A DNA stretch of 64,000 nt from Pseudomonas xionganensis (GTDB taxonomy: Bacteria > Pseudomonadota > Gammaproteobacteria > Pseudomonadales > Pseudomonadaceae): assembly GCF_009763245.1 (NCBI RefSeq), contig NZ_WKJZ01000005.1, positions 39,855-103,854 on the forward strand, in the 5' to 3' direction. Below the pieces are notes generated by a model. The model searched no databases. It saw nothing but the letters and a program-made list of their open reading frames with translations, and was not told where the DNA came from. Positions within the stretch are counted from its first letter, which is position 1. Each line of letters begins with the position of its first letter. A program made the translations under genes and the position numbers. Positions 25,915 to 36,112 of this stretch are shown in pieces.

Positions 25915-26532
25915 TTAGAGGACGTAACGCAGCACCGCAACAAAGTGCATCAGGCTGCCACCCATGACGAACAGGTGCCAGATGCCATGCCAATGACGGA
26001 AGCGGCTGTCATAGGCGAAGAAGATGATGCCCACCGTGTACAGCACCCCGCCGCCGGCCAGCCAGATAAAGCCGTCCCGGCCCAGGGCGGCAATCAATGG
26101 TTTGACTGCGATCAGCACAATCCAGCCCATCACGGCATAGATCACGATCGACAGCACCCGCGCCTCGGAACGCGGCTTGATCTCCTGCAGCATGCCGATA
26201 ATCGCCAGCGCCCAGACGATGCCGAACAGCGTCCAGCCCCACGCCCCTTCGAGGGTCACCAGGCAGAACGGCGTATAACTGCCGGCAATCAACAGATAGA
26301 TCGACAGGTGGTCGAGCTTGCGCATCAGCACCTTCGCTCGCCCCTGCACGCTGTGATACAGCGTGGAAATGCTGTAGAGCAGCACCAGGGTCAGGCCATA
26401 GATCGCCACGCCGATAATCTTGCGCAGCTCGCCATCCAGGCTGGCCAGCACCAGCAGCCATACTGCGCCAGCACAGGCCAGTAGCGCACCGACCAGATGC
26501 GTCCAGGCGTTGAAACGTTCCCCGTGATACAT
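25915..26532 (-). CDS. Hemolysin III (PAQR/TrhA) family membrane protein
   Basis: A 205-residue seven-helix protein of the HlyIII/PAQR family. Conserved residues are seen in GERFNAWTHLVGAL, STLYHS (helix 2 region) and the C-terminal HWHGIWHLFV with the metal-binding histidines. Members are implicated in membrane energetics and lipid homeostasis; haemolysis is historical. The gene overlaps no neighbour and faces sprT. Confidence 0.9.
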   Translation of the reverse strand: MYHGERFNAWTHLVGALLACAGAVWLLVLASLDGELRKIIGVAIYGLTLVLLYSISTLYHSVQGRAKVLMRKLDHLSIYLLIAGSYTPFCLVTLEGAWGWTLFGIVWALAIIGMLQEIKPRSEARVLSIVIYAVMGWIVLIAVKPLIAALGRDGFIWLAGGGVLYTVGIIFFAYDSRFRHWHGIWHLFVMGGSLMHFVAVLRYVL

Positions 26533-26638
26533 AGTTTTTCCATACAGCTCGTTAACGCCAATGCTCAGGCTTATGCCGGAAAAGTCAGCGTTTGACGAGC
26601 CCTAGCTATTCGGCGACACGATGTCCAAGGCGGCCCGA

Positions 26639-27820
26639 TCAGACCACTACCCGGGCCGCCTTCAGTTCGGCGATGCGCTCGGGCGCATAGCCCAACTCGG
26701 CCAGTACCTCATCGCTATGGGCGCCCAGAGCCGCACCAATATGACGAGGCTCGGGTAATCCTGCAGAAAACTTGATCGGACAGGCGATCTGGCGCTGGGC
26801 GGCCTGACCGTCGCGGGGCACCTCGGTGATCAGCTGACGGGCCTTGAGTTGCGGGTGCTCCAGCGCTTCGGACAGTTTCAGCATTGGCTCGACACAGGCA
26901 TCCAGAGCGGCAAACACCTGGTTCCACTCGGCAAAATCACGTTTCTCGATCTCGATCTCGATCTCGCGCTTGAGTGCACGCTGATCCTCCGGCTTCTGCG
27001 ACAGGCCGCGGGCAGCCAGTTCCGGGCGGCCCAGGGCCTGGCAGAACTGCTGCATAAACTGTGGCTCCAGACTGCCCACCGACAGCCAGCGGCCATCGCG
27101 GGTGCGGTAGTAGTCGTAGAAGCTGCCGCCGTTGAGGGCCTGGTTTTCCATCTCCGGCTCCACCCCGGCCGCCAGGTAACCGGCTCCGGCCATGCCATGC
27201 AGGCTGAAGGCGCAGTCGGTCATGCTGATATCCACCTGCTGGCCCTGCCCCGTGGCCTGACGCTGGATCACCGCCGCCAGCAGCCCGATTACTCCATGCA
27301 GCGAGCCTCCGGCGATATCCGCCGCCTGAATGCCCAGAGGCAGCGGCCCGGTTTCGCGCCTGCCGGTATAGCTGGCAAGGCCGGCCAGGGCCAGGTAGTT
27401 GATGTCGTGCCCGGCGCGATCCTTGTACGGGCCGCTCTGGCCATAACCGGTGATGGAGACGTAGATCAGGCGCGGGTTGATCGCCTTCAGCGCCTCATAG
27501 CCCACACCGAGCTTGTCCATGACGCCTGGGCGAAACTGCTCCAGCACGATGTCGTACTCGGCCACCAGTTGCTTGACCAGTTCCACCGCCTCGGGCTTTT
27601 TCAGGTCCAGGGCAATGGAGCGCTTGTTGCGGTTGAGATAGGCATGGCTGGCTGAAACGCCGCCATCATGGGGCGGCAGCACGCGCACCAGGTCCATGCG
27701 CGATGGCGACTCCACCCGCAGCACCTCGGCGCCCATATCGGCCAACAGCAGGGAGGCAAAGGGCCCCGGCAACAGGGTGGAGAAATCCAGAACTTTCAGT
27801 GACGACAGCGGGCCTTGCAT
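26639..27820 (-). CDS. CaiB/BaiF-family CoA-transferase
   Basis: A 393-residue family III CoA-transferase or alpha-methylacyl-CoA racemase. The active-site aspartate is likely the one in [13 protein letters not shown]-terminal [15 protein letters not shown] is the family start. Location after an acyl-CoA ligase and an acyl-CoA dehydrogenase (all minus strand) suggests a catabolic route for a branched or unusual fatty acid, where racemase/transferase activity would be needed. Ribosome site GGAG precedes ATG 27820. Confidence 0.88.
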   Translation of the reverse strand: MQGPLSSLKVLDFSTLLPGPFASLLLADMGAEVLRVESPSRMDLVRVLPPHDGGVSASHAYLNRNKRSIALDLKKPEAVELVKQLVAEYDIVLEQFRPGVMDKLGVGYEALKAINPRLIYVSITGYGQSGPYKDRAGHDINYLALAGLASYTGRRETGPLPLGIQAADIAGGSLHGVIGLLAAVIQRQATGQGQQVDISMTDCAFSLHGMAGAGYLAAGVEPEMENQALNGGSFYDYYRTRDGRWLSVGSLEPQFMQQFCQALGRPELAARGLSQKPEDQRALKREIEIEIEKRDFAEWNQVFAALDACVEPMLKLSEALEHPQLKARQLITEVPRDGQAAQRQIACPIKFSAGLPEPRHIGAALGAHSDEVLAELGYAPERIAELKAARVVV

Positions 27821-27893
27821 AACAGCTCCTTGGGGTAATGGTTAACGCCGATGGGTCTCACGGTGGACAAGCCTGCGGCCTGTCCAGCTACTG

Positions 27894-29531
27894 TTATTGC
27901 CAGTGCAGCGGCTGCCTGGCATCCAGCTCACCCAGCTGGTCGGCAAAACGCGCCTCCAGCACATTGCGGCGTATCTTCATGGTCGGCGTCATGCAGCCGT
28001 TATCCACGGTCCAGGCCTCGCGCACCACTACAAAGTGGCTAAGGCGCTCGTGGGCCTCAAGCTTTGCATTGAGCTGCTGCAGGGTCTGGGCCAGATCGGC
28101 CGTGACCTGCTCTTGCGACTGCTCCCGGGCCGCAGGCGACAGTTCGATCAACGCCAGGGGCTGATCGAGGTTGCTACCCATCAGGCACACCTGCTCGACC
28201 CAGAGGTTCTTGGCGATCTCGCCTTCGATCGGCGCCGGGGCGATGTACTTGCCCTTGCTGGTCTTGAAGATGTCCTTCACCCGCCCGGTGATCTTCAGGT
28301 AACCCTCGGCATCCACCTCGCCCTTGTCGCCGGTATGCAGCCAGCCATCGGTGATGGTTTCGGCGGTTTTCTCCGGATCCAGGTAATAGCCCAGCATCAG
28401 ACTGGGGCAGCGCAGGAGGATTTCACCATTGTCGGCGATGCGCAGCTCGTTTCCCGGCATGGGTTTGCCCACGGTACCGAAGCGCACCTGGCCCGGGCGG
28501 TTGAAACAGCCATAGGCCAGGTGCTCGGTCATGCCATAGCCCTCGCAGATGGTGATACCGATGCTCTGGTACCACTCCAGCAAGGCCCGCGGGATGGCTG
28601 CCGCGCCGCTGACCAGAATACGCGCGCGGTCCAGGCCCAGGCCCTTGCGGATCTTGCGCGCCACCAGCTTGCCAATCAGCGGAATTCGCAGCAGCCGCGA
28701 CAATTTGGCCTGGGGCAGCTTTTCCAGCACACCCTGCTGAAAGCGCGTCCACAAACGCGGCACGGAGAAGAATACAGTCGGACGCACATGGCGCAGATCA
28801 CTGGCAAAGGTTTCCAGGGACTCGACGAAGGCCACCCGCCCGCCGCTGTACAGGGCGTTCATCTCCACCAGAAAGCGCTCGGCGGCATGGGACAGCGGCA
28901 GGTAGGAGAAATACTGATCCTGCTCGGTAATCTGCATCTCCCTGACCGACTGGCTACCGGCATAGGCAAAGGCCCCCGCCGAGAGCATCACGCCCTTGGG
29001 CTGGCCGGTGGTGCCGGAGGTATAGAGGATGCTGAGCAGCTGCTCGGCTGACTGCCGGTGCACCTCGTGCAGCGGCTGATGCGCCGCCAGCAGCTCGGCC
29101 CAGGTGTACTGGGCGGCCATGGTCGGATAGGGCATGGCGATACGCATGACCTCTGCCGGGATACCCGGCGCCAGCTTGTCCGGCTCATCCAGCTTGCCGA
29201 CAAAGATCGCCTTGCACTGCGAGTGGCGCAGCACATAGTCGATACTCTCGGCCGACTGCAGCGGATACAGCGGCACGCTGACCAGACCGGCGAGCATGAT
29301 CGCAAGATCGGCGATAAACCACTCGGCGCAGTTCTTCGCCAGCAGCGCGACCCGCTCCCCCGGTGCACAACCCAGGGCCTGCAAGGCGCTGGCCATGCGC
29401 CGCGCCTGCTCATCCACCTGGGCCCAGGTGAAGTCATGCCACTGGCCATTCACCGGCTGGCTGAGCCAGACCGCATCCGGGCGTTTCTCGACCCAGAGCG
29501 CCAGGCGCTCCAGGGGCAGTTGATCCGTCAT
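27894..29531 (-). CDS. AMP-binding acyl-CoA ligase (long-chain type)
   Basis: A 545-residue adenylate-forming enzyme that couples fatty acids to CoA with ATP. The ATP loop is ILYTSGTTGQPKGVML; other conserved blocks are GYGMTEHLAYG, WLHTGDKGEVD and ITGRVKDIFKTSKGKYI. It belongs to the AMP-forming long-chain acyl-CoA synthetase group; the exact chain length cannot be read. It sits 73 bp before the CoA-transferase gene and is probably cotranscribed with it. Confidence 0.9.
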   Translation of the reverse strand: MTDQLPLERLALWVEKRPDAVWLSQPVNGQWHDFTWAQVDEQARRMASALQALGCAPGERVALLAKNCAEWFIADLAIMLAGLVSVPLYPLQSAESIDYVLRHSQCKAIFVGKLDEPDKLAPGIPAEVMRIAMPYPTMAAQYTWAELLAAHQPLHEVHRQSAEQLLSILYTSGTTGQPKGVMLSAGAFAYAGSQSVREMQITEQDQYFSYLPLSHAAERFLVEMNALYSGGRVAFVESLETFASDLRHVRPTVFFSVPRLWTRFQQGVLEKLPQAKLSRLLRIPLIGKLVARKIRKGLGLDRARILVSGAAAIPRALLEWYQSIGITICEGYGMTEHLAYGCFNRPGQVRFGTVGKPMPGNELRIADNGEILLRCPSLMLGYYLDPEKTAETITDGWLHTGDKGEVDAEGYLKITGRVKDIFKTSKGKYIAPAPIEGEIAKNLWVEQVCLMGSNLDQPLALIELSPAAREQSQEQVTADLAQTLQQLNAKLEAHERLSHFVVVREAWTVDNGCMTPTMKIRRNVLEARFADQLGELDARQPLHWQ

Positions 29532-29634
29532 CGCAATCCCTCGTTCTTATTGTTTTGCAGACATGAACGTTAGCGTTTGAACAACAACCTTGTACTCGCT
29601 CGGATAACACCTGGTCCATTGGGCATTGCACTTT

Positions 29635-29697
29635 GTAGGAGCCAGCTTGCTGGCGATCCGATCATCGAGAAAGCATCGCCAGCAAGCTGGCTCCTAC
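29635..29697. repeat. REP-type hairpin repeat
   Basis: Perfect 23-bp inverted arms (29635-29657 and 29675-29697) around a 17-base loop, starting GTAGGAGCCAGCTTGCTGGC. It differs from the REP at 22209 in the inner part, so two variants occur. It lies between the dehydrogenase and ligase genes and may stabilise the upstream mRNA. Confidence 0.88.
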
Positions 29698-29716
29698 AGT
29701 ATTAAAACCCTGGTGC

Positions 29717-30856
29717 TCAGAGCTTCATGCCCCGGCTGATGATTTCCTTCATGATCTCAGAGGTGCCGGCGAAGATGCGCTGGATGCGCGCGTTCGCGTA
29801 CATCTTGCAGATCGGGTACTCCCACATATAACCCCAGCCGCCATGCAGCTGCACGCCCTCGTCCACCACCTTGCACAACAGCTCGGTGGTAAACAGCTTG
29901 GCCTCGGCGGCCACTTCCGGGGTGAGCTTCTTCTGGTTGTGATCCAGCACGCAGCGGTCGACGAAGACCTGGGCCACATCGATCTGGGTGCGCATCTCGG
30001 CGAGCTTGAAGCGGGTGTTCTGAAAGTGCGAGATCGGCCGGTCGAAGGCCTTGCGCTCGCGCACATACTCGATGGTGGTCTGCAGCGCTGCTTCGGCGCC
30101 GGCCACCGCGCCACAGGCGTTGGTCAGGCGTTCCTGGGCGAGCATGTTCATCAGGTAGAAGAAACCGCCCTTGGCATCGCCCAGCAGGTTTTCCTTGGGC
30201 ACCTTGACGTTATTGAAGAACAGCTCGGCAGTGTCCTGGCTCTTCATGCCAAGCTTTTCCAGGTTCTTGCCACGCTCGAAACCTGGCATGCCGCGTTCCA
30301 CCAGAAACAGACCCATGGCGTGTTTGTTATTGGGGTCGGTCTTGGCCGCGACTATCACCACATCGGCCAGCAGGCCGTTGGAGATAAACACCTTGGAGCC
30401 GTTCAGCTCAAAATGGTCGCCCTTGTCCACCGCTGTGGTGCGCATGCCGGCCAGATCCGAGCCGGCGCCCGGTTCGGTCATGGCCACCGCGAGAATCAGC
30501 TCGCCGCTGATAATGCCCGGCATAAAGCGCGCTTTTTGCTCCGCGTTGCCATACTCGGCGATATAGGGGCCGCACAGCGCCGAGTGCAGCGGCAGCATAA
30601 AGCCCGGCTCGTTGATCCTGGCCAGCTCCTCGCACATGATCTGCTCGTAGCGGAAGTCCTTGAGCCCGGCGCCGCCGTACTCCTCATCCGCCCAGGGCAA
30701 CAGAAAGCCCATGTCACCGGCCTTCTTCCACACCTCGCGGCTGACCACCCCGGCCGCCTCCCATTCGTCCTGATACGGCACCACCTCTTTCTTCAGAAAG
30801 GCGGCAAAGGCGTCGCGGAACATGTTGTGCTCGGTATCGAAGAGTGTGCGCTGCAT
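29717..30856 (-). CDS. Acyl-CoA dehydrogenase
   Basis: A 379-residue FAD enzyme for the first step of beta-oxidation. Seen are the N-terminal helical domain, the FAD segment MTEPGAGSDLAGM and the C-terminal domain with QLHGGWGYMWEYP. At the end the medium-chain-type YEGT reads FAGTSE, so the base of medium-chain enzymes is absent; a glutamate in VAGAEAALQ lines up with the catalytic Glu of long-chain and isovaleryl dehydrogenases. It is the first gene of the cluster and is divergent from an AraC-type regulator. Confidence 0.92.
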   Translation of the reverse strand: MQRTLFDTEHNMFRDAFAAFLKKEVVPYQDEWEAAGVVSREVWKKAGDMGFLLPWADEEYGGAGLKDFRYEQIMCEELARINEPGFMLPLHSALCGPYIAEYGNAEQKARFMPGIISGELILAVAMTEPGAGSDLAGMRTTAVDKGDHFELNGSKVFISNGLLADVVIVAAKTDPNNKHAMGLFLVERGMPGFERGKNLEKLGMKSQDTAELFFNNVKVPKENLLGDAKGGFFYLMNMLAQERLTNACGAVAGAEAALQTTIEYVRERKAFDRPISHFQNTRFKLAEMRTQIDVAQVFVDRCVLDHNQKKLTPEVAAEAKLFTTELLCKVVDEGVQLHGGWGYMWEYPICKMYANARIQRIFAGTSEIMKEIISRGMKL

Positions 30857-30909
30857 GGGGGCTTCCCTGTTGTGAGGTCGTGCTGCAGGTTAGGCCCCGC
30901 ATGGCTGCC

Positions 30910-30950
30910 GCCTCAATGACCCATGCGCTCAGGCTCGATTGACCCAATCG
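30910..30950. promoter_or_regulatory. Regulatory candidates between the dehydrogenase and AraC genes
   Basis: GCCTCAATGAC at 30910-30920 occurs also at 62281-62291, in the other AraC divergent region. An inverted repeat CGATTG-ACC-CAATCG lies at 30936-30950. Both are plausible contacts for the AraC-type regulator. Confidence 0.45.
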
Positions 30951-31013
30951 CTCGGCTGGCTTGTCCTCAGCGGTGCACGCCGCCTACCATCGGCCGATCA
31001 ACCAGGAGTCGTT

Positions 31014-32012
31014 ATGCGCGAACGCACCATCGCCAGCCATTTTGTCCGCGCCGCCCTGCGCGGTGCCGAGCGCCAGGGCCATGACGCGACCCCGCTACTG
31101 CGCCAGCTGGGGATCCAACCGGCGCTACTGGATGAACCCCGGGCGCGCATCGCCCCCGAGCAGTTCGCCCGCCTGATGCAACTGCTGTGGGAAACCCTGG
31201 ACGACGAATACCTGGGCTTTGGTCGCCTGCCGAGCAAGCGCGGCACCTTCGCCATGATGGGACATGCCATCATCCATTGCCGCACCCTGGAGCGCGCCCT
31301 GAGCCGTGGCGCGCTGTTCTACAGCCTGTTCCCCGAGGCACCGAGTATCAGCCTGGAACGGGAAGGTGACTGGGCGCGCCTGAGCGTGGATGACTCGACC
31401 CTGTGGGACCCGGATCACTTTCTGGTGGAGAGCCTGCTGGTGATCTGGCATCGCCTGGGCAGCTGGCTGATCGGCCAGCGCATCCGCCTGGAGGAAGCCA
31501 CCTTCACCTACCCGCAGCCGGTCCATGTGGGCGAATACGAGCTGTTGTTTCCCTGCCCCCGGCGCTTCTCGGCCGGGCGCACCAGCCTGCTGTTCCACGC
31601 CCGCTACCTGGCCATGCCGCTGCTGCAGGACGAACGCACCCTCAAGCAATTCCTCCAGCACTCCCCCGCCGACCTGCTGGCCCGCCCGGATGGTGGCGAC
31701 AGCCTGATCAGCCAGATCCGCCGCCTGCTCGGCCGTGACTGTCGCAACTGGCCGGATCTGGAGGCGGTGGCGCAGCAGCTGCATATCAGCCCCCAGACCC
31801 TGCGCCGCCATCTACGCGAAGAAGGCTCAAGCTTTCAGGAGCTGAAGGATCATCTGCGCCGCGACCTGGCCATCTACCACCTGGGCCGCGATGAGCTGGC
31901 CATTCAGAATATTGCCGAACAGCTGGGCTTCTCCGAGCCCTCGGCCTTTCACCGGGCGTTCAAGAAATGGACGGGGCTGACGCCTGGGGCCTACCGGGCG
32001 CAGGAGGGATAG
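31014..32012 (+). CDS. AraC-family regulator, arabinose-binding-like N-domain
   Basis: A 332-residue transcription factor. The N-terminal domain (about 15-200) is the OruR/ArgR-like 'Arabinose_bd' type (EPRARIAPEQFARLMQLL). The C-terminal pair of helix-turn-helix motifs (about 235-330) contains SPQTLRRHLREEG and ENIAEQLGFSEPSAFHRAFKKW-type sequence ending GLTPGAYR. Start: ATG 31014 after CAGGAG. It is divergent from the acyl-CoA dehydrogenase operon, which it probably controls in response to a fatty-acid ligand. A similar regulator sits at 62390. Confidence 0.9.
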   Translation: MRERTIASHFVRAALRGAERQGHDATPLLRQLGIQPALLDEPRARIAPEQFARLMQLLWETLDDEYLGFGRLPSKRGTFAMMGHAIIHCRTLERALSRGALFYSLFPEAPSISLEREGDWARLSVDDSTLWDPDHFLVESLLVIWHRLGSWLIGQRIRLEEATFTYPQPVHVGEYELLFPCPRRFSAGRTSLLFHARYLAMPLLQDERTLKQFLQHSPADLLARPDGGDSLISQIRRLLGRDCRNWPDLEAVAQQLHISPQTLRRHLREEGSSFQELKDHLRRDLAIYHLGRDELAIQNIAEQLGFSEPSAFHRAFKKWTGLTPGAYRAQEG

Positions 32013-32121
32013 AGCCCCTAGCCTGGATCGAGCGCGACGATCGCCATCAGCTCGCCCTGGCGGAAGACGCTGCGCGGTTGCCCACCCTGCCATGCAAGGG
32101 CGTTGCCTTGGCTGAAGCGGC

Positions 32122-34722
32122 TTATAGCCCCAGGGAGCGCGCCGCGCGCCCGTCAGTCTCATAATCCTTGAGCCACTGTTTGAGCTCATGGATCGGCTTG
32201 GGCTTGCACAGCCAGAAGCCCTGGAGCAGGTCGCACCCCTTGGCCTTCAGGCGCTCGGCCGTTTCGGCATCTTCAATCCCCTCCACCACGACCCGGTAAC
32301 CGAGGCTGCGCGCCATCTGGATGGCGGTGGAGACGATCACGTCGGCGCTTTCACTGATGCAGATATCCTCGATCAGCGAGCGATCCAGCTTCAGCTCCGA
32401 AGCCGGCAGTTGCTTGAGGTAGGACAGCGAGGAGTAGCCGCTGCCAAAATCATCGATGGAAATCTGGTAGCCCTGCTCAGCCAGGACATTCAGCGCCTTC
32501 AGACTGCGGGCGGGGTCGCGCATGGCGGCGGTTTCGGTGATTTCCAGGGTTAGCGCGTGTGCCTGCAGACCGTTGTCCTGCAAGGCCAGGTCCAGCGCAT
32601 CCTTGAGCTCGCTGGACTCCAGATCGCGGGCGGAAATATTGATGGCGACACTCAACCGCTGGCGTTCGTTGTGCAGGTCAGCCAGATCGCTGGTGGCCTG
32701 GCCGATCACCCAGCGGGTCAGCTGGGTGATCACGCCTGTCTCTTCGGCCAGGGGGATGAAATCGGCCGGATTTACCCAACCGCGCTCGGCATGGTGCCAG
32801 CGGATCAAGGCCTCTACCCCGACAATCTGTCCGCTTTCGAGGTCCTGCTTGGGCTGGTAGTAGAGCATCATCTGATTCTGCTGCAGGGCATTGCGCAGAT
32901 CCGCCATCAGCGTCAGCCGGCTCTCGTTGTAAATATCGTACTTGGGCGAATAGACGCCGGTTTCGTTACCGCCCCGGGGCGCGATTTCCATGCCCACGTG
33001 GGCATTGCGGATCAGCTCGGCAGCCGATCGACCGTGTTCGGGGTAACTGGCCGCGCCAAAGCGGGGGTGCAGCTCGATTGCCAGGTGATCCAGCCATATG
33101 GGCTCGGCCAGGCGCCTGAGGGCAATATTCAGAGCCGAGAAATCGCTGCCCGCCTTGTCCACATCAACCAGCAGGCAGAAACAGTCCCCGGACAGGTGAT
33201 AAACACGCTCCTCGCGGCCTTGGTCGTCACGAATGCTGTGCACAAAGGGCAACGCGGCGGCCAGCTCGACCATTTGCTCGGCCACACGCTTCATGATCCA
33301 TTCACTCCTGGCCAGCCCCAGGGTGCGGTTGATTTCATCCAGACGCGAGATCCGCGCCAGCCCCACCATGTATCGGCGCTCGGGCGCCTGTTGCAGTTGC
33401 TGCTCCACCATCCACTCGAACCGGTTGCGGTTGGGCAGCCCGGTCACGGGGTCGTGGGTCAGCGCCTCGGTAAGCAGGTGCTGCGCGATATTGCGCGATT
33501 GCGCCTCCTTGAGGCTGGCGGCCTGGGCGCTGATCTTGTCTTCGCGCTCTCGGTAAAGTCGATCCGCCAGGGCCAGGGTCAGAATAAAGGCCTCCAGTCC
33601 GGAGCCTATCTGCATGGCGTGCTCGGTAAAAAAGCTCTCGGGAAAGACCCCGAGCGCCCTGCCGGCCGTTGCCAGCACCCCGATCGTCAGCGGCGACCAG
33701 GCCAGGGTAAAGAAGGCCCCGGAACGCTCCCCCGCCATCCAGACCACGGGCCCGGCCACCAGCAGCAGGGAAAAGAACAGCAGCGCGGAAAACGAGGCCA
33801 GCTGGATACCCAGGTGATAGTCGAGAAACGGCGCCGAGCACAGGTACAGCAGCTCAAACACCATCATGCCGATCAGCACTTTATCCAGCCGCGGGCTGTT
33901 GACTCGGGTATTCAGAAACTCCCGGCAGAACAACAGGGAAAACAGCGCCAGGCCGGGGATCGACACCAGCAGCGCCTTGGCGTGCAGGAGTGGCGCCTGG
34001 GGATAGAGGTGCTGAAAACTGAAACCTTTGATGGAGGCGAAAAACAGCAAATAGCCAAACAGCGCGAGGGCGTAGTAGAGGTACAGCTTCTCGCGCAGGC
34101 TCAGGTACACCGCCAGGTTGATCAGGATGATGACAAAAATGCAGCCGTAGTAGAAAAAATGCAGCTTCAGCTCATAGGCGGCGCTTTCAAAAAACGCCTG
34201 CTCGCGCCAGACCCGCAGCGGCACGATCATGGAGCCGGCGGTGGCGACCCGGACAAACACGGTCTGCGTTTCTTCCGGCGCCAGGGACAGGCGCAACAGC
34301 ATGCTCGGATGGTCCACGTCACGCGGATAAAAAGGCCGGCCGTCACCGGTTTTCAGTTCCTTGATTCGGGCGCCATCGGCATAGAGGTAAAACACCACAT
34401 CGTCCAACTGGGAGTAGCCCAGTTCGGCAATCAGGTTGAGGTTGAACGAAGTCTGGTTGCGCAGGGCAAAGCGCAACCAGTACGCCGACGGTGTGATACC
34501 GAAGGTGGCGCTGCCATTGCCAACCAGGGACCAGTGTTCCTCGGGCAGGACGGCCACCTGATCAATCAGCGCGTGGCCTGAGGTGTCTTCCCAGAACTGG
34601 AAGTGGGTCTGGATATCTGCCGCTGGTGTGATCGCTATCGGATCGGGTTGAGCCAAAGCCCTGAGACTCAGACAGGCAACTATAACAGCGACCAGGATGC
34701 TTAAAGCCCGGTTCAGATGCAC
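32122..34722 (-). CDS. 7TM-DISM receptor with degenerate GGDEF and intact EAL domain
   Basis: An 866-residue inner-membrane signalling protein. Signal peptide (1-24), periplasmic DISM sensor domain (about 30-160), seven membrane helices (about 185-390), coiled linker, GGDEF domain (about 430-590) and EAL domain (about 610-855). The GGDEF motif reads SGDCF, so cyclase activity is unlikely. The EAL domain keeps EALIRW, NISARDL, EITETAAM, DDFGSGYSSL and LKLDRSLI, so c-di-GMP hydrolysis is expected. The start codon is GTG at 34722. It should adjust c-di-GMP in response to a periplasmic ligand, possibly a sugar; ligand unknown. Confidence 0.9.
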   Translation of the reverse strand: MHLNRALSILVAVIVACLSLRALAQPDPIAITPAADIQTHFQFWEDTSGHALIDQVAVLPEEHWSLVGNGSATFGITPSAYWLRFALRNQTSFNLNLIAELGYSQLDDVVFYLYADGARIKELKTGDGRPFYPRDVDHPSMLLRLSLAPEETQTVFVRVATAGSMIVPLRVWREQAFFESAAYELKLHFFYYGCIFVIILINLAVYLSLREKLYLYYALALFGYLLFFASIKGFSFQHLYPQAPLLHAKALLVSIPGLALFSLLFCREFLNTRVNSPRLDKVLIGMMVFELLYLCSAPFLDYHLGIQLASFSALLFFSLLLVAGPVVWMAGERSGAFFTLAWSPLTIGVLATAGRALGVFPESFFTEHAMQIGSGLEAFILTLALADRLYREREDKISAQAASLKEAQSRNIAQHLLTEALTHDPVTGLPNRNRFEWMVEQQLQQAPERRYMVGLARISRLDEINRTLGLARSEWIMKRVAEQMVELAAALPFVHSIRDDQGREERVYHLSGDCFCLLVDVDKAGSDFSALNIALRRLAEPIWLDHLAIELHPRFGAASYPEHGRSAAELIRNAHVGMEIAPRGGNETGVYSPKYDIYNESRLTLMADLRNALQQNQMMLYYQPKQDLESGQIVGVEALIRWHHAERGWVNPADFIPLAEETGVITQLTRWVIGQATSDLADLHNERQRLSVAINISARDLESSELKDALDLALQDNGLQAHALTLEITETAAMRDPARSLKALNVLAEQGYQISIDDFGSGYSSLSYLKQLPASELKLDRSLIEDICISESADVIVSTAIQMARSLGYRVVVEGIEDAETAERLKAKGCDLLQGFWLCKPKPIHELKQWLKDYETDGRAARSLGL

Positions 34723-34927
34723 GGATGATGTCTCCGTTTGCGGCCAGTGACTGGCACTTTATTTTTTCTTATTGCTCGCAGTGTAGTCCTTTGCGGCCTC
34801 AAGAGAAGCCAAGTGCAGGCATATCTATGTAGCGATTTGTATGATCTGCGCCCAGGGCGATCCATGGCCAGGCTCAGGCCGCAAACCAGCGCATCGATAG
34901 ACGGACACGAGATATCTCCCAGCTGGC

Positions 34928-36112
34928 CTACAGCTTGCGCACGCTCATTGCGGCCAGAACGAACAGCACTGCCAGCACCGCCAGCAGCGGCAACCAACCG
35001 GCGTGTTCCCAGATATAGCCGGCGACGTAGCCAATTACGCTGGAGCCCAGGTAATAGGCGCACAGGTACAGCGCCGAGGCCTGCGCCTTGGCGCCATGCG
35101 CGCGCTGCCCCACCTGACCGCTGGCCACCGCATGGGCGGCAAAGAAGCCCAGGGTAAACAAGGCCAGTCCCGTCACCGCCGCACTCAACCAGGGCGTGGT
35201 ACAGAGCGCCACACCCAGCAGCATGATGGCAATGCCGCCCAGCATCACCTGGCGCGCGCCCAAGCGGGGCACCAGTCGCCCCGCCCAGCCGGCGCTGACG
35301 ATGCCCAGCAGATAGACCGTAAACAACAGACCGATGAGGCTGGAAGACAGGCTGAATGGCGCCGCCGCCAGGCGAAAACCGACATAGTTGAACAAGGCTA
35401 CAAAGCCCCCCATCAGCAGAAACGCCAGGAGGAACAGACGGCGCAATTCACCGTTACCCAGGTGCAGGGCAAAGTTACGCAGCAGCCCGCGTAGCGACAA
35501 CGACTGTGCCTGGAAATGCCGCGATGGCGGCAACAGCCAGATAAACAGCCCCAGCGCCAGCACCCCCATAGCGGCGACTCCGGCCAGGGCCAGCGGCCAG
35601 CCGCCGAGATCACTGAGCAAACCGGCGAGCAGTCGCCCCAGCAGGCCACCCAGTGCGGTGCCGCCGATATACAGGCCCATCGCCGCCGGCAAGGCTTCGG
35701 GGTCGAACTCCTCACCGACATAGGCCATGGCCAGGGCCGGCAAACCGCTCAGAGCCAGGCCGAGCAAGGCGCGCAGCCAGAGCAGATGGTCCCAGCTGTC
35801 GACCAGCGCACAGGCCCCGCCGAGCAGCGACGCCAAACCCAGGGCTGCCGTCATCACCGGCTTGCGCCCCCAGCTCTCGGCTAGCGCGCCGGCTACCAGC
35901 AGACAAACGGCCAGGCTCAGGGTGGTCAGCGATAACGCCAGGCTGCTGTCGGCCGCCGATACGGAAAAATGTGCGGCCAACAACGGCAACAACGGCTGCA
36001 CGCAGTAGAGCAAGGCAAAGGTGGCAAACCCGGCGCAGAACAGCGCCAGCGTGGCGCGGCGATAAGCGCTGCTGCCACGGTGCAAATGGGTTGAAGCAGT
36101 GTTGGCGGGCAT
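34928..36112 (-). CDS. MFS transporter, 12 membrane helices
   Basis: A 394-residue major facilitator protein. The second-helix region reads GRKPVMTAALGLASLLGG, the MFS motif A equivalent (SWGRKPV). Two six-helix halves are visible. The substrate cannot be told from sequence; the family layout resembles sugar or drug efflux members. Start: ATG 36112 (MPANTAS); in-frame sequence up to 36196 does not look coding. It is divergent from napE. Confidence 0.88.
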   Translation of the reverse strand: MPANTASTHLHRGSSAYRRATLALFCAGFATFALLYCVQPLLPLLAAHFSVSAADSSLALSLTTLSLAVCLLVAGALAESWGRKPVMTAALGLASLLGGACALVDSWDHLLWLRALLGLALSGLPALAMAYVGEEFDPEALPAAMGLYIGGTALGGLLGRLLAGLLSDLGGWPLALAGVAAMGVLALGLFIWLLPPSRHFQAQSLSLRGLLRNFALHLGNGELRRLFLLAFLLMGGFVALFNYVGFRLAAAPFSLSSSLIGLLFTVYLLGIVSAGWAGRLVPRLGARQVMLGGIAIMLLGVALCTTPWLSAAVTGLALFTLGFFAAHAVASGQVGQRAHGAKAQASALYLCAYYLGSSVIGYVAGYIWEHAGWLPLLAVLAVLFVLAAMSVRKL

